64,000 nt of DNA from Streptomyces angustmyceticus (GTDB lineage: Bacteria; Actinomycetota; Actinomycetes; Streptomycetales; Streptomycetaceae): NCBI RefSeq assembly GCF_019933235.1, contig NZ_CP082945.1:4811501-4875500 (forward strand). The letters are read 5' to 3'. The notes under the pieces were generated by a model. It saw nothing but the letters and a program-made list of their open reading frames with translations, had not been told where the DNA came from and made no database searches. The position numbers and the translations under genes were made by a program. Of this stretch, positions 1 through 8,307 are shown piece after piece. The number at the start of each line of letters is the position of its first letter. Within the stretch, counting starts at the first letter, position 1.

Positions 1-576
1 ATCCCGGCCGGCTTCCTGCTCAAGCGGCTGCTGATCGAGGTGCCGTTCGTCGCCTTCGCCCTGCTGATGCCGTTCGTCGCCGAGGGCCCGCGCACCGAGG
101 TCCTCGGGATGAGCCTGAGCGCGTCCGGGCTGTGGGGCGCCTGGAACATCCTCGCCAAGGGCACGCTGGGCGTCGCCGCGTCCGTGCTGCTCGCCGCCAC
201 CACCGAACTGCGCGAACTCCTGCTGGGCCTGCAGCGCCTGCGGATGCCGCCGCTGCTCGTCCAGATCGCCTCCTTCATGATCCGCTACGGCGATGTGATC
301 ACCGACGAGATGCGGCGGATGCGGATCGCCCGGCTCTCCCGCGGCTTCGAGGCACGCGGCGTCCGCCACTGGGGCGTGCTCGCCAAGTCGGCCGGCGCGC
401 TGTTCATCCGCTCCTACGAGCGCGGCGAGCGGGTCCACCTCGCCATGGTCAGCCGCGGCTACACCGGCACCATGCCCCAGCTCGCCGAGACCACCGCCAC
501 CCGCACACAATGGACCCGCGCGGCCGCCCTCCCCCTCGCCGCGCTCGCCGTCTGCCTCCTGGGATGGACCCTTTGA
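1..576 (+). CDS. cbiQ: ECF transporter T component (CbiQ-type), 5' partial
   Basis: Membrane scaffold protein of an energy-coupling-factor importer, probably for cobalt. The reading frame is open from the first base of the window, so the N-terminus lies outside. The visible part has hydrophobic segments and the paired Ala/Ser-Arg-Gly signatures of EcfT proteins (FEARG, then SRGYTG), which contact the ATPase grooves. Its last 13 bases overlap the start of the ATPase gene, so the two are translationally coupled. The cobalt assignment rests on family resemblance and on the CbiO-type partner. The substrate-binding CbiM/CbiN genes would lie upstream and cannot be seen. Confidence 0.85.
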   Translation: MPAGFLLKRLLIEVPFVAFALLMPFVAEGPRTEVLGMSLSASGLWGAWNILAKGTLGVAASVLLAATTELRELLLGLQRLRMPPLLVQIASFMIRYGDVITDEMRRMRIARLSRGFEARGVRHWGVLAKSAGALFIRSYERGERVHLAMVSRGYTGTMPQLAETTATRTQWTRAAALPLAALAVCLLGWTL

Positions 577-1337
577 GCACCACCGCACCCGCCCCCTCCC
601 TCGCCGTCTCCCGGCTCGCCTACGCCTACCCCGACGGCCACCAGGCGCTGTTCGGCGTCGACCTGACCGTCGGCCGCGGCGAGCGGGTCGCGCTGCTCGG
701 GCCCAACGGCGCCGGCAAGACCACCCTCGTCCTGCACCTCAACGGCATCCTCGAAGCGGGCGCCGGCACCGTCGAGATCGCCGGCCTCCCCGTCGGCAAG
801 GAACACCTCGCGGAGATCCGCCGCCGGGTCGGCATCGTCTTCCAGGACCCCGACGACCAGCTGTTCATGCCCACCGTCCGCGAGGACGTCGCCTTCGGGC
901 CCGCCTCCGCGGGACTGCGCGGCGACGCCCTGGACGAACGGGTCACCGAAGCGCTCACCCGGGTCGGCATGGCCGACTTCGCCGACCGGCCGCCGCACCA
1001 CCTCTCCTTCGGGCAGCGCCGCCGGGTCGCCGTCGCGACGGTGCTGGCGATGCGGCCGGAGATCCTCGTCCTCGACGAGCCGTCCTCCAACCTCGACCCG
1101 GCCTCCCGCCGCGAACTCGCCGACATCCTGCGCTCGTTGGACGTCACCGTCCTGATGGTCACCCACGACCTGCCCTACGCGCTGGAGCTGTGCCCGCGGT
1201 CCGTGGTGCTCTCCGGCGGCGTGATCGTCGCCGACGGCACCACCCAGCAGCTGCTGTGCGACGAGGAACTGATGCGCACCCACCGGCTGGAACTCCCCTT
1301 CGGCTTCGACCCGCGCTCGGTCGACATCCCGCTGTGA
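564..1337 (+). CDS. cbiO: ECF/cobalt ABC transporter ATP-binding protein
   Basis: Energises the ECF importer by hydrolysing ATP on the cytoplasmic side. The 257-residue protein has all ABC landmarks: Walker A GPNGAGKT (about 46-53), Q-loop FQDPDDQ (about 93-99, the acidic Q-loop typical of ECF ATPases), signature LSFGQ (147-151), Walker B ILVLDE followed by PSSNLDP, and switch histidine in VTHD (about 201). The ATG at 564 is chosen because it gives a normal-length N-terminus and overlaps the cbiQ stop. It appears to be the last gene of the operon, with a strong hairpin about 35 bases downstream. Confidence 0.92.
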   Translation: MDPLSTTAPAPSLAVSRLAYAYPDGHQALFGVDLTVGRGERVALLGPNGAGKTTLVLHLNGILEAGAGTVEIAGLPVGKEHLAEIRRRVGIVFQDPDDQLFMPTVREDVAFGPASAGLRGDALDERVTEALTRVGMADFADRPPHHLSFGQRRRVAVATVLAMRPEILVLDEPSSNLDPASRRELADILRSLDVTVLMVTHDLPYALELCPRSVVLSGGVIVADGTTQQLLCDEELMRTHRLELPFGFDPRSVDIPL

Positions 1338-1371
1338 CCCGCCGCTGAGGCGTCACCGCCGCCCCCGCGAC

Positions 1372-1399
1372 CGGCCCGTGTGACGAACACCACGGGCCG
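1372..1399 (+). terminator. Hairpin after cbiO
   Basis: A perfect 9-bp stem (CGGCCCGTG / CACGGGCCG) with a 10-base loop sits in the 98-base gap after cbiO. There is no T-run, which is usual for streptomycete terminators. It probably ends the ECF operon transcript. Confidence 0.45.
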
Positions 1400-1460
1400 C
1401 TGTCCTGGTCATCAGCACTGATCCGCGCGTTGCACCATGGATGGGTCACGAAAGCGACGG

Positions 1461-2669
1461 ATGAGCGGGAAGCAGGAATCAGTGGTGGACGTCCAGGGCA
1501 CGGTCGAGGACGGCTTCGAGCCGGTCCGGGACGCCTTCATGGCCAACTTCGCCCGGCGCGGCGAGCGCGGCGCGGCCGTCGCCGTCTACCGGCACGGGCA
1601 CAAGGTCGTCGACCTGTGGGGCGGCACCAGGGACGGCGACGCCGGCAAGCACGCGGCGGGCGCCGCCCGCTGGGAGGCCGGCACCGCCCAGGTGATCCGC
1701 TCCGCCACCAAAGGCATCGCCGCGCTCGTCCCGCTGCTGCTGCACCAGCGCGGACAGCTCGACCTCGACGCGCCCGTCGGCACCTACTGGCCGGAGTTCA
1801 AGGCCGCCGGCAAGGAACGCGTCCTCGTCCGCCACCTGCTCTCGCACCGCGCCGGACTCCCCGCCCTGGACACCCCGCTCACCCCCGGCCAGGCCATCGA
1901 CGGCGTCAGCGGCCCCGCCGCACTCGCCGCCCAGGCACCCCTGTGGGAACCCGGCACCGACCACGGCTACCACGCGCAGACCTACAGCTGGCTCATCGGC
2001 GAACTGGTGCTGCGGGTCACCGGCCGCACCCTCGGCAGCTGGATCGCCGAGGAGATAGCCGGGCCGCTCGGCCTCGACCTGTGGATCGGCCTGCCCGGGG
2101 CCGAGCAGTCCCGCGTCGGCCGGCTGGCCCCCGTCGAGCCGCCCGCCCGGCCCGCCGCGGCCGGCCTGCGGGTGCGCCCCAAGCAGACCGTCGCCGACGC
2201 GTACGCCGACCCGGACTCGCTCACCAGCCGCGCCTTCGCCGCGATCACCCCGGCGCCCGACGAGAACGACCCCGCCTACCGTGCCGCCGAACTGCCCGCC
2301 TCCGGCGGCATCGCCACCGCCCGCTCGCTGGCCCGCTGCTACGCCGCGCTCATCGGCCCCGTCGACGGCCGCCCCCGGCTCTTCGCACCCGCCACCCTCA
2401 CCCTCGCCCGCACCGAGGAGTCCGCCGGCCTCGACCGCACCCTCCTCGTCCACACCCGCTTCGGCCTGGGCTTCATGCTCCACGGCCCCGCCTCACCACT
2501 CCTGGCCCCCGGCTCCTTCGGCCACCCCGGCCGCGGCGGCGCCCTCGCCTGCGCGGACCCCGAAACGGGGCTCGCGTTCGGGTACGTCACGAATGGGATG
2601 CAGCGGAATGTGATGGCGGACCCTCGGGCGCAAGCGCTGTTGCGCGCGGTTTCCCACGTTGCCGGGTGA
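1461..2669 (+). CDS. Serine beta-lactamase-fold hydrolase (EstB-like esterase)
   Basis: A penicillin-binding/beta-lactamase superfamily hydrolase of about 402 residues, more likely an esterase or peptidase than a resistance enzyme. It carries the S-x-x-K nucleophile motif SATK about 80 residues in, a Tyr-containing second motif (YHAQTYSW, as in class C/EstB esterases), and a C-terminal GHPGRGG segment in the position of the usual KTG or H-x-G box. No signal peptide is visible, so it is probably cytoplasmic. An ATG at 1437 is in frame and would add eight residues. I prefer 1461 because a weak purine-rich stretch precedes it, but the choice is open. The substrate is unknown. Confidence 0.8.
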   Translation: MSGKQESVVDVQGTVEDGFEPVRDAFMANFARRGERGAAVAVYRHGHKVVDLWGGTRDGDAGKHAAGAARWEAGTAQVIRSATKGIAALVPLLLHQRGQLDLDAPVGTYWPEFKAAGKERVLVRHLLSHRAGLPALDTPLTPGQAIDGVSGPAALAAQAPLWEPGTDHGYHAQTYSWLIGELVLRVTGRTLGSWIAEEIAGPLGLDLWIGLPGAEQSRVGRLAPVEPPARPAAAGLRVRPKQTVADAYADPDSLTSRAFAAITPAPDENDPAYRAAELPASGGIATARSLARCYAALIGPVDGRPRLFAPATLTLARTEESAGLDRTLLVHTRFGLGFMLHGPASPLLAPGSFGHPGRGGALACADPETGLAFGYVTNGMQRNVMADPRAQALLRAVSHVAG

Positions 2670-2697
2670 TCCGCCGTTTTTCTTTCTGTTGTTCTTT

Positions 2698-3031
2698 CCC
2701 GCCTTCGGCGGGGGCGGGGTGGGTTGTGTGGGGTGGGGCCCCATGTTTGTGGTGGGTGGCGGGTTCGGGGCCGGAGGGGTGGGTTGTCGGACGTAAAGCG
2801 AAGCAGTCCGACAACCCACCCCTCCGGCCCCGAACCCTCCCGCCGTTTGTGGGGCCCCACCCCGGTGGGGGTGCAGCAAAACAAAAGACCAGTAGCTCGG
2901 CCCGCACCACGATGCGGGCCGGGCTACTGGCTTTTGAAGACCTTCACCCCCACCCCCGGAGGCCCGCCACCGGCACCCACCACGCAGCAGAAGCGGCCCC
3001 CGCCCAACCCTCACCACCCCCGCCGGAGGCG
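2698..3031 (+). repeat. Complex palindromic intergenic repeat, copy A
   Basis: This stretch fills most of the 450-base gap after the hydrolase gene. In order it holds a short hairpin CCCGCC-TTC-GGCGGG (2698-2712), then a perfect 32-bp stem (2761-2792 with 2806-2837) closing a 13-base loop GTAAAGCGAAGCA. Next is a hairpin CCCCAC/GTGGGG (2855-2870), then an 18-bp stem with one G-T pair (2889-2906 with 2913-2930). The same series recurs at 51719-52133 with differences. Copy A starts 28 bases after a rightward stop codon, suggesting a 3'-end or termination module. No gene is supported here. Confidence 0.85.
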
Positions 3032-3119
3032 ACACGGCGCCGCGGAAAACACCCCACGGCCACCCCCAACGCGGCACACTGCAACAGACGCGGACCACCC
3101 GACACCGGGGGACGAACAA

Positions 3120-3902
3120 ATGCATCGCTTCGAGGGCTACAGCGCACTGATCACCGGCGCGGGGCGGGGAATCGGAGCGGCCACCGCGTACCGGCTGGCC
3201 GCGGAGGGAGCCCGGGTGCTGGTCACGGACCTCGACGCCGCCCGCGCCGAGCGAGTGGCGGCCGGCATCGAGGAGGCCGGCGGAACCGCCGGGGCGATGC
3301 CGTGCGACGTGGGGGACCGCGCGGCCGTGGACGCGGCCGTGGCCCGCGCGGTGGAGCGGTTCGGGGGACTGGACGTGCTGGTCAACAACGCCTACCGGTG
3401 CCATCCGGACACCCCGTTGTTCGAGGACGAGCCGGAGGAGGACTGGGCGGCGGACCTCGATGTCACGCTCGGCGGCGCGTTCCGGTGCGCGCGGGCCGCG
3501 CTGCCCCATCTGGCGGCGGCCGGCGGGCGCGGCGCGATCGTCAACATCGGGTCCGTCAACGGCATCCAGGATTTCGGCAATCACGCCTACAGCGCGGCCA
3601 AGGCGGGCCTGGCGAGCCTGACCCGTACGCTCTCCGGCCGGTGTGCGCCGCGCGGCGTACGGGTCAACCTGGTCGCCCCGGGGACCGTCGACACCCCCAG
3701 CTGGGCGGGGCACGAGGAGCGGCTGCGGCGGGCGGCGGCCGCGTACCCGCTGGGGCGGGTCGGGCGGCCGGAGGACGTCGCGGCGGCGGTGGCCTATCTG
3801 GCGTCGTCGGATGCCGCGTGGGTGACGGGGGTCACGCTGCCGGTGGACGGCGGGGTGCTGGTCGCCAACGGGGAGCTGGTCCGGGCGCTGCGGGGGGAGT
3901 GA
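3120..3902 (+). CDS. SDR family NAD(P)-dependent oxidoreductase
   Basis: Classical short-chain dehydrogenase of 260 residues. The glycine-rich cofactor site TGAGRGIG is at 12-19, the NNAY motif at 89-92, and the catalytic triad is Ser145, Tyr157 and Lys161 (YSAAK). An aspartate at the end of the second strand (VTDLD) suggests NAD preference. The ATG at 3120 follows a GGGGA Shine-Dalgarno. It is followed after 140 bases by another NAD(P)-binding protein gene in the same direction. The substrate cannot be told from sequence. Confidence 0.85.
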   Translation: MHRFEGYSALITGAGRGIGAATAYRLAAEGARVLVTDLDAARAERVAAGIEEAGGTAGAMPCDVGDRAAVDAAVARAVERFGGLDVLVNNAYRCHPDTPLFEDEPEEDWAADLDVTLGGAFRCARAALPHLAAAGGRGAIVNIGSVNGIQDFGNHAYSAAKAGLASLTRTLSGRCAPRGVRVNLVAPGTVDTPSWAGHEERLRRAAAAYPLGRVGRPEDVAAAVAYLASSDAAWVTGVTLPVDGGVLVANGELVRALRGE

Positions 3903-3994
3903 GGGCGGCGCGGCGGCATCCGACGGGGGAACGCAGGCACCGCCGCCGCAAGGGTCCGCCCCACGGCCGCGAGGGAACGGCCGGTCCGGTACCC

Positions 3995-4020
3995 GAAGTG
4001 CACAAGGTGCACGAAGTGCA
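3995..4020 (+). repeat. Three tandem 9-bp units upstream of the epimerase gene
   Basis: GAAGTGCAC, AAGGTGCAC and GAAGTGCAA follow one another directly at a 9-bp period, ending about 10 bases before the Shine-Dalgarno of the next gene. Each of the first two contains the palindrome GTGCAC. It could be a regulator site or chance slippage. No function is known to me. Confidence 0.4.
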
Positions 4021-4042
4021 AAACGCAGGGAGGGGAAGTCTG

Positions 4043-4993
4043 ATGAAGATCGTGATACCCGGCGGGACCGGTCAGGTGGGCGGGATCCTGAACCGTGCGC
4101 TGAGCGCGGCGGGGCACGAGGTCGTGGTGCTGACCCGGCGTCCGGTGCGGGACGGGGAGGTGCGGTGGGACGGGGCGACGCGGGGGGCCTGGGAGGCGGC
4201 GGTCGACGGCAGCGATGTCGTGATCAACCTGGCCGGGCGGAGCGTCAGTTGCCGCTATACCCCGGACAACCTCCGGGAGATGATGGCTTCGCGGGTGGAC
4301 TCCGCCCGCGTCGTGGGGGAGGCGATCGCGGCCGCCGCCCGGCCGCCCCGGGTCTGGCTGCAGATGAGCACCGCCACCGTCTACGCCCACCGCTTCGACG
4401 CCCCGAACGACGAGGCGACGGGTGTGGTCGGGGGCGCGGAAGCCGGTGTTCCGGGCTACTGGGCGTACAGCGTCGAGATCGCCAGGGCCTGGGAGCGGGC
4501 GCAGGAGGAGGCCGCGACGCCCAAGACCCGTAAGGTCGCGCTGCGCTCCGCCATGGTGATGAGCCCCGACCGCGGCGGCGTGTTCGACGTGCTGCTGTGG
4601 CTGGCGCGGCTGGGGCTCGGTGGCCCGGTCGCGGGCGGGGCGCAGTACGTGTCCTGGATCCATGACCGTGACGTCGTCCGCGCCGTCGAGTTCCTGATCG
4701 GGAGCGACCTGTGCGGGCCGGTGAATCTCGCCGCGCCCGCCCCGCTGCCGCAGCGCGCGTTCATGCGGGCGCTGCGGGCCGCCTGGGGTGTCCCGGTGGG
4801 CCTGCCGGCCACGAAGTGGATGGCCGAGCTGGGCGCGTTCGCGCTGCGCTCCGACACCGAACTGCTGCTCAAGAGCCGGCGGGTGGTGCCCGGCCGGCTG
4901 CTCGACGCGGGTTTCGCCTTCGGGTACGACGAGTGGCGGGGGGCCGCGGACGACCTGGTGCGGCGGGTGCGCGCGGCACGGGCCGGCACCTGA
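4043..4993 (+). CDS. TIGR01777-type NAD(P)-binding sugar-epimerase-like protein
   Basis: An extended-SDR/Rossmann protein of 316 residues, of the YfcH/SulA-like family whose members have undefined redox or epimerase roles. It begins with the nucleotide-binding motif GGTGQVGG and has the family's internal SWIHDRDVVRA segment and C-terminal DUF1731-like tail (LLKSRRVVPGRLLDAGF). A strong GGGAGGGGAAG Shine-Dalgarno precedes the ATG. The gene stops 19 bases before the convergent DMT transporter gene ends. Family assignment is confident, function is not. Confidence 0.85.
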   Translation: MKIVIPGGTGQVGGILNRALSAAGHEVVVLTRRPVRDGEVRWDGATRGAWEAAVDGSDVVINLAGRSVSCRYTPDNLREMMASRVDSARVVGEAIAAAARPPRVWLQMSTATVYAHRFDAPNDEATGVVGGAEAGVPGYWAYSVEIARAWERAQEEAATPKTRKVALRSAMVMSPDRGGVFDVLLWLARLGLGGPVAGGAQYVSWIHDRDVVRAVEFLIGSDLCGPVNLAAPAPLPQRAFMRALRAAWGVPVGLPATKWMAELGAFALRSDTELLLKSRRVVPGRLLDAGFAFGYDEWRGAADDLVRRVRAARAGT

Positions 4994-5012
4994 GCCGTCC
5001 GCGGCGGCCCGC

Positions 5013-5864
5013 TCAGCCCGTGTGCAGCATCAGGCCGATGCCGATGACCATCAGGCCGGCCGCGGCGATCCGGGGGACGCCGAAGCGTTCCTTGAAGAAG
5101 ACGGCGCCGATGGCGGCGCCGACGATGATGGACGACTCGCGCAGGGCGGCGATGGGGGCGAGGGGCGCGCGGGTCTGCGCCCACAGGACCAGGCCGTAGG
5201 CGAAGACGGAGAGCACGCCGCCGGCCAGGCCGCGCAGCGCGATGGGGCGCAGCTCGGTCAGGAGCCGGCGGCGCCGGGTGGCGAGCGCGTAGGCGGGGAT
5301 GACGATGCCTTCGAGGATCATCAGCCAGGCGATGTAGCCGAGGGAGGTGCCGGAGGCGCGGACGCCGAGGCCGTCGACGGTGGTGTAGGAGGCGATGGCC
5401 AGGCCGGTGGCGAGGGCGGCGACCAGGGCCGGCCAGTGCGGCTTGGTGCCCGAGCCGCGGATGCCCCAGAGGGCGACGCCGACCAGCCCGGCGGAGGCCA
5501 GGGCGACGCCGGCCAGGGCCCAGGCGTCGGGGACCTCGTGGACGAAGACGGCGGCCAGGACCGTGACGACCAGCGGCGCGGTGCCACGGGCGATGGGGTA
5601 CATCTGGCCGAACTCGCCCAGCCGGAAGGACTGCATGAGCAGCGCCTGGTAGACGATGTGCAGCACCGCGGAGGCCAGCAGGAAGGGCCAGGCGCCGGCG
5701 GCGGGCAGCGGGGTGACGGCGGCCATGGCGAGGCCGCAGAGCGCGCCGCCGCCGCCGACCAGGGTGAAGGCCAGGAGCTGGTCGCGGATGCCGTGGGCGA
5801 TGGCGTTCCAGCTGGCGTGGGTGACGGCGGCGAGCAGGACGGCCGCGACGACGAGCGGGGTCAC
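5013..5864 (-). CDS. DMT-superfamily (EamA) transporter
   Basis: Inner-membrane drug/metabolite transporter of 283 residues with about ten hydrophobic helices in two EamA repeats. It opens directly with a transmembrane segment (VVAAVLLAAVTHASWNAI). Proteins of this type usually export small metabolites. Its start overlaps the stop of the YbaK-like gene by 4 bases (ATGA), so the two are coupled. The substrate is not predictable. Confidence 0.85.
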   Translation of the reverse strand: MTPLVVAAVLLAAVTHASWNAIAHGIRDQLLAFTLVGGGGALCGLAMAAVTPLPAAGAWPFLLASAVLHIVYQALLMQSFRLGEFGQMYPIARGTAPLVVTVLAAVFVHEVPDAWALAGVALASAGLVGVALWGIRGSGTKPHWPALVAALATGLAIASYTTVDGLGVRASGTSLGYIAWLMILEGIVIPAYALATRRRRLLTELRPIALRGLAGGVLSVFAYGLVLWAQTRAPLAPIAALRESSIIVGAAIGAVFFKERFGVPRIAAAGLMVIGIGLMLHTG

Positions 5865-6376
5865 GCGGTGCGCTCGCGCACGTCGGCGATCGTGGCCCCG
5901 GCGTGCTCGATCAGGGCCGCGGGGGCGAGCGGGAAGACGGTGTGCGGGGTGCCGGCGGCGGCCCAGACGGTCTCGTGCGCGAGCAGTCCGCGGTCGGCCA
6001 GGACGCGGGTGCGGGTGCGGTGCCCGAAGGGCGGTACGCCGCCGATGGCGTAGCCGGTGGTCTCGCGGACGAGGGCGGCGTCGGCGCGGCCGACTGCGGT
6101 GGCGCCCAGCTCGGCCCGTACCCGCTCCAGGTCCACGCGGGCGGAGCCGTCCACCAGGACCAGGACCGGCTCGCGGTCCGCGGTGAAGATCAGCGACTTG
6201 ACGATCTGGCCGAGGTCGCAGCCGACGGCCGCGGCCGCCTCGGCGGCGGTGCGGGTGGCCTCGGGAAAGCCGCGGACCTCGACGGCCAGTCCCAGTGCGG
6301 TGAGCGCTTCGGCGAAGCGGGGGTGAGCCGTTGCGTGGGTGCTTTCCGGGGTGGTGCCGGACCGGGAATCGCTCAT
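5861..6376 (-). CDS. YbaK/EbsC family aminoacyl-tRNA deacylase-like protein
   Basis: Small cytoplasmic protein of the INS/YbaK editing-domain family, which hydrolyses mischarged aminoacyl-tRNA (for example Cys-tRNA-Pro). The family signature GYAIGGVPPFGH is present near the C-terminal half, with the conserved lysine in QIVKSLIF. The ATG at 6376 gives 171 residues, close to family length. An upstream in-frame ATG at 6409 adds 11 residues, and neither has a clear Shine-Dalgarno. It forms a two-gene leftward unit with the DMT exporter downstream. Confidence 0.85.
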   Translation of the reverse strand: MSDSRSGTTPESTHATAHPRFAEALTALGLAVEVRGFPEATRTAAEAAAAVGCDLGQIVKSLIFTADREPVLVLVDGSARVDLERVRAELGATAVGRADAALVRETTGYAIGGVPPFGHRTRTRVLADRGLLAHETVWAAAGTPHTVFPLAPAALIEHAGATIADVRERTA

Positions 6377-6465
6377 GGCCCGCACGCTAGCGAAAGCTGT
6401 ACGGGCCATGCGAACACAATCCGCTCGATGAGACGAGGGGCACCCCGGCGGGCGCCCCCGCCCCG

Positions 6466-8118
6466 TCAGCCGGCGGTGAGGATGGCGCGGACCACCGGGC
6501 CCGCGTTGGAGCCGCCGTGGCCGCTCGCCGGGACGACGGCCGCCGCGGCGAGGTCGTCGCGGTAGGCGGAGAACCAGGCGTTGGGCTTCTTCTGGTTGTC
6601 GACCTCGGCGGAGCCGGTCTTGGCGCCGATGTCACCGCTGACCCCGGCCATCGCCTCGGCGGCCGTACCGGAGGTCGCCGTCAGCTTCATCAGCGACTTC
6701 AGGCCGCTGAGGGTGGACGGCTTCATCGTGCGGGCGGCCTTGGCGAGCGTGCGGTGGTCCAGCTGCGGCGAGACGATGTACGGCTGGTGGAAGGAGCCGG
6801 CCCGGACCGTCGCGGAGAGCGAGGCGACGTTGAGCGGGTTCATCCGCACCCCGCCCTGGCCGATCAGCGAGGCCGCCATCTGCGCGTCGTGCTGCACGGG
6901 CACCGCGCCGTCGAAGGTGGGGATGCCGGTCTGCCAGTTCAGGCCGATGCCGAAGACGTCCCGGGCCTCATTGGTGAGGTCGTCGTCCTTGAGGTCCTTG
7001 GCGTGCGAGATGAAGGCGTTGTTGCAGGACGCGGCGAAGCTCTGGGCGAACGTGCCGTCCTTGATCTCGGACTTGTTGAGGTTCTGGAACTTCCAGCCGC
7101 CCACGGTCACGTACTTGGGGCAGGGGTTCTTCTTGCCGGGCGAGGTCAGGCCCTTGTCCATCAGCAGCGCCGAGGTGACGATCTTCATGGTCGAGCCGGG
7201 GGCGAGCGACCCCTGGGTGGCCATGTTGAAGCCCTTTTCCGGGGAGTTGGCGAGCGCCAGGATCTCGCCGGTGCTGGGCTTGACCGCGGCCGCCGAGGCG
7301 GACTTCTTGCCCTTGACCGCCCGCTCGGCCGCCGCCTGCAGCTTGGCGTCGAGCGTGGTCTTGAGCGTGCCCGGGGTGCCCTTGGACAGCACCTTCAGGG
7401 TCTTGTCGGGCAACTGGTCGGCGGGCTTCGCGCTCTTGGCGCGGTGGATGAACAGCTCCACGCCCGGCTTGCCGTCGGTCTTGTCGCCGTACTTGTCGCG
7501 CAGGCTGTCCAGCACCCCGGCCAGCGCCGGATGCGCCTCGGGCGTGAGCGCCGCGCCGTTGCGGTCCACGGCCTTGATCGGCGGCGCCTCGGCCTCGCCC
7601 GTCTGCAGCTGGTCGCCCTTGGCGAGCCCCGGGTGCAGCATCGCGGGCTGCCAGGCGATCCGCGGCTTGCCGGTGTCCTTGTCGCGCTCCACGGTCGTGG
7701 CGGTGCGGTACGAGTAGGCCGCCTTGGTGCCCTTGTAGTCGATCTGCGCGGCGACGCCGTAGGGCACCTTGTCGCCCGACGGCGTGCCCGGCGTCAGCGC
7801 CACCTTCGAGAACCGCGCCTGCTTGGCGAGTGACTCCAGGGCGGCCTTGCACTTCACCGGGTCGTCCGTCAGAGCGGCCGCCTTGCCCGCGTCGCCGGAC
7901 TGCCAGGCGGTCAGGAAGCCCTGTGTCGTCGTGCGGACTTCCTTGGCCGACAGGGGGCCGGTCTTCACCCCGGGCTTGCCGCCGCCGTCCTTGGCGTCCG
8001 CCGACCTGACCTCCTGCGGGGACCCGTCCGAGCCGCCGAACAGCGTGAAGCCGCCCACGACTCCCGCCACCAGGGCAACAGATCCGCCGATCAGCCCGTA
8101 CTTCACCTCGCGGCGCAT
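6466..8118 (-). CDS. Penicillin-binding protein with MecA-type N-domain
   Basis: Membrane-anchored class B transpeptidase-like enzyme of 550 residues that cross-links peptidoglycan outside the cell. One transmembrane anchor lies at about 8-28. An NTF2-like MecA N-domain follows (about 55-175), then a dimerisation region, then the transpeptidase domain. All three active-site motifs are intact: STMK (309-312), SCN (364-366) and KTG (500-502). The ATG at 8118 follows a GGGAGG Shine-Dalgarno. A longer frame start at 8175 lacks one. It stands alone between ybaK and pmt. A role in sporulation or late-growth wall synthesis is only inference. Confidence 0.9.
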   Translation of the reverse strand: MRREVKYGLIGGSVALVAGVVGGFTLFGGSDGSPQEVRSADAKDGGGKPGVKTGPLSAKEVRTTTQGFLTAWQSGDAGKAAALTDDPVKCKAALESLAKQARFSKVALTPGTPSGDKVPYGVAAQIDYKGTKAAYSYRTATTVERDKDTGKPRIAWQPAMLHPGLAKGDQLQTGEAEAPPIKAVDRNGAALTPEAHPALAGVLDSLRDKYGDKTDGKPGVELFIHRAKSAKPADQLPDKTLKVLSKGTPGTLKTTLDAKLQAAAERAVKGKKSASAAAVKPSTGEILALANSPEKGFNMATQGSLAPGSTMKIVTSALLMDKGLTSPGKKNPCPKYVTVGGWKFQNLNKSEIKDGTFAQSFAASCNNAFISHAKDLKDDDLTNEARDVFGIGLNWQTGIPTFDGAVPVQHDAQMAASLIGQGGVRMNPLNVASLSATVRAGSFHQPYIVSPQLDHRTLAKAARTMKPSTLSGLKSLMKLTATSGTAAEAMAGVSGDIGAKTGSAEVDNQKKPNAWFSAYRDDLAAAAVVPASGHGGSNAGPVVRAILTAG

Positions 8119-8307
8119 GCCACCGATTCCCTCCCGGAGTTCTCGTCCTTGAATACGCACACAAGAACGTGCCACGCACTCTAAGGGACACGGGAGGGCC
8201 GCGAGTCTCGATCAGGGCACGGTACGGTGACGCGCTGTTGTAGAGCTGTTACAGAGTTGTCGAACTCCGCCCGGCCGCCCCCGAGCTGGCGCCCGGCCGT
8301 CCGTCCG

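Noticed and set aside
2889..2930. 18-bp hairpin considered as part of a tRNA or small RNA gene
   Set aside because: It lacks cloverleaf arms and a recognisable promoter, and it recurs as part of the larger palindromic repeat at 51.9 kb.
1430..4993. A 1187-codon rightward frame through the hydrolase, repeat and oxidoreductase genes
   Set aside because: Only the last part (4043-4993) encodes a recognisable protein. The rest is Arg/Pro/Gly-rich shadow sequence of other frames, typical of very GC-rich DNA.
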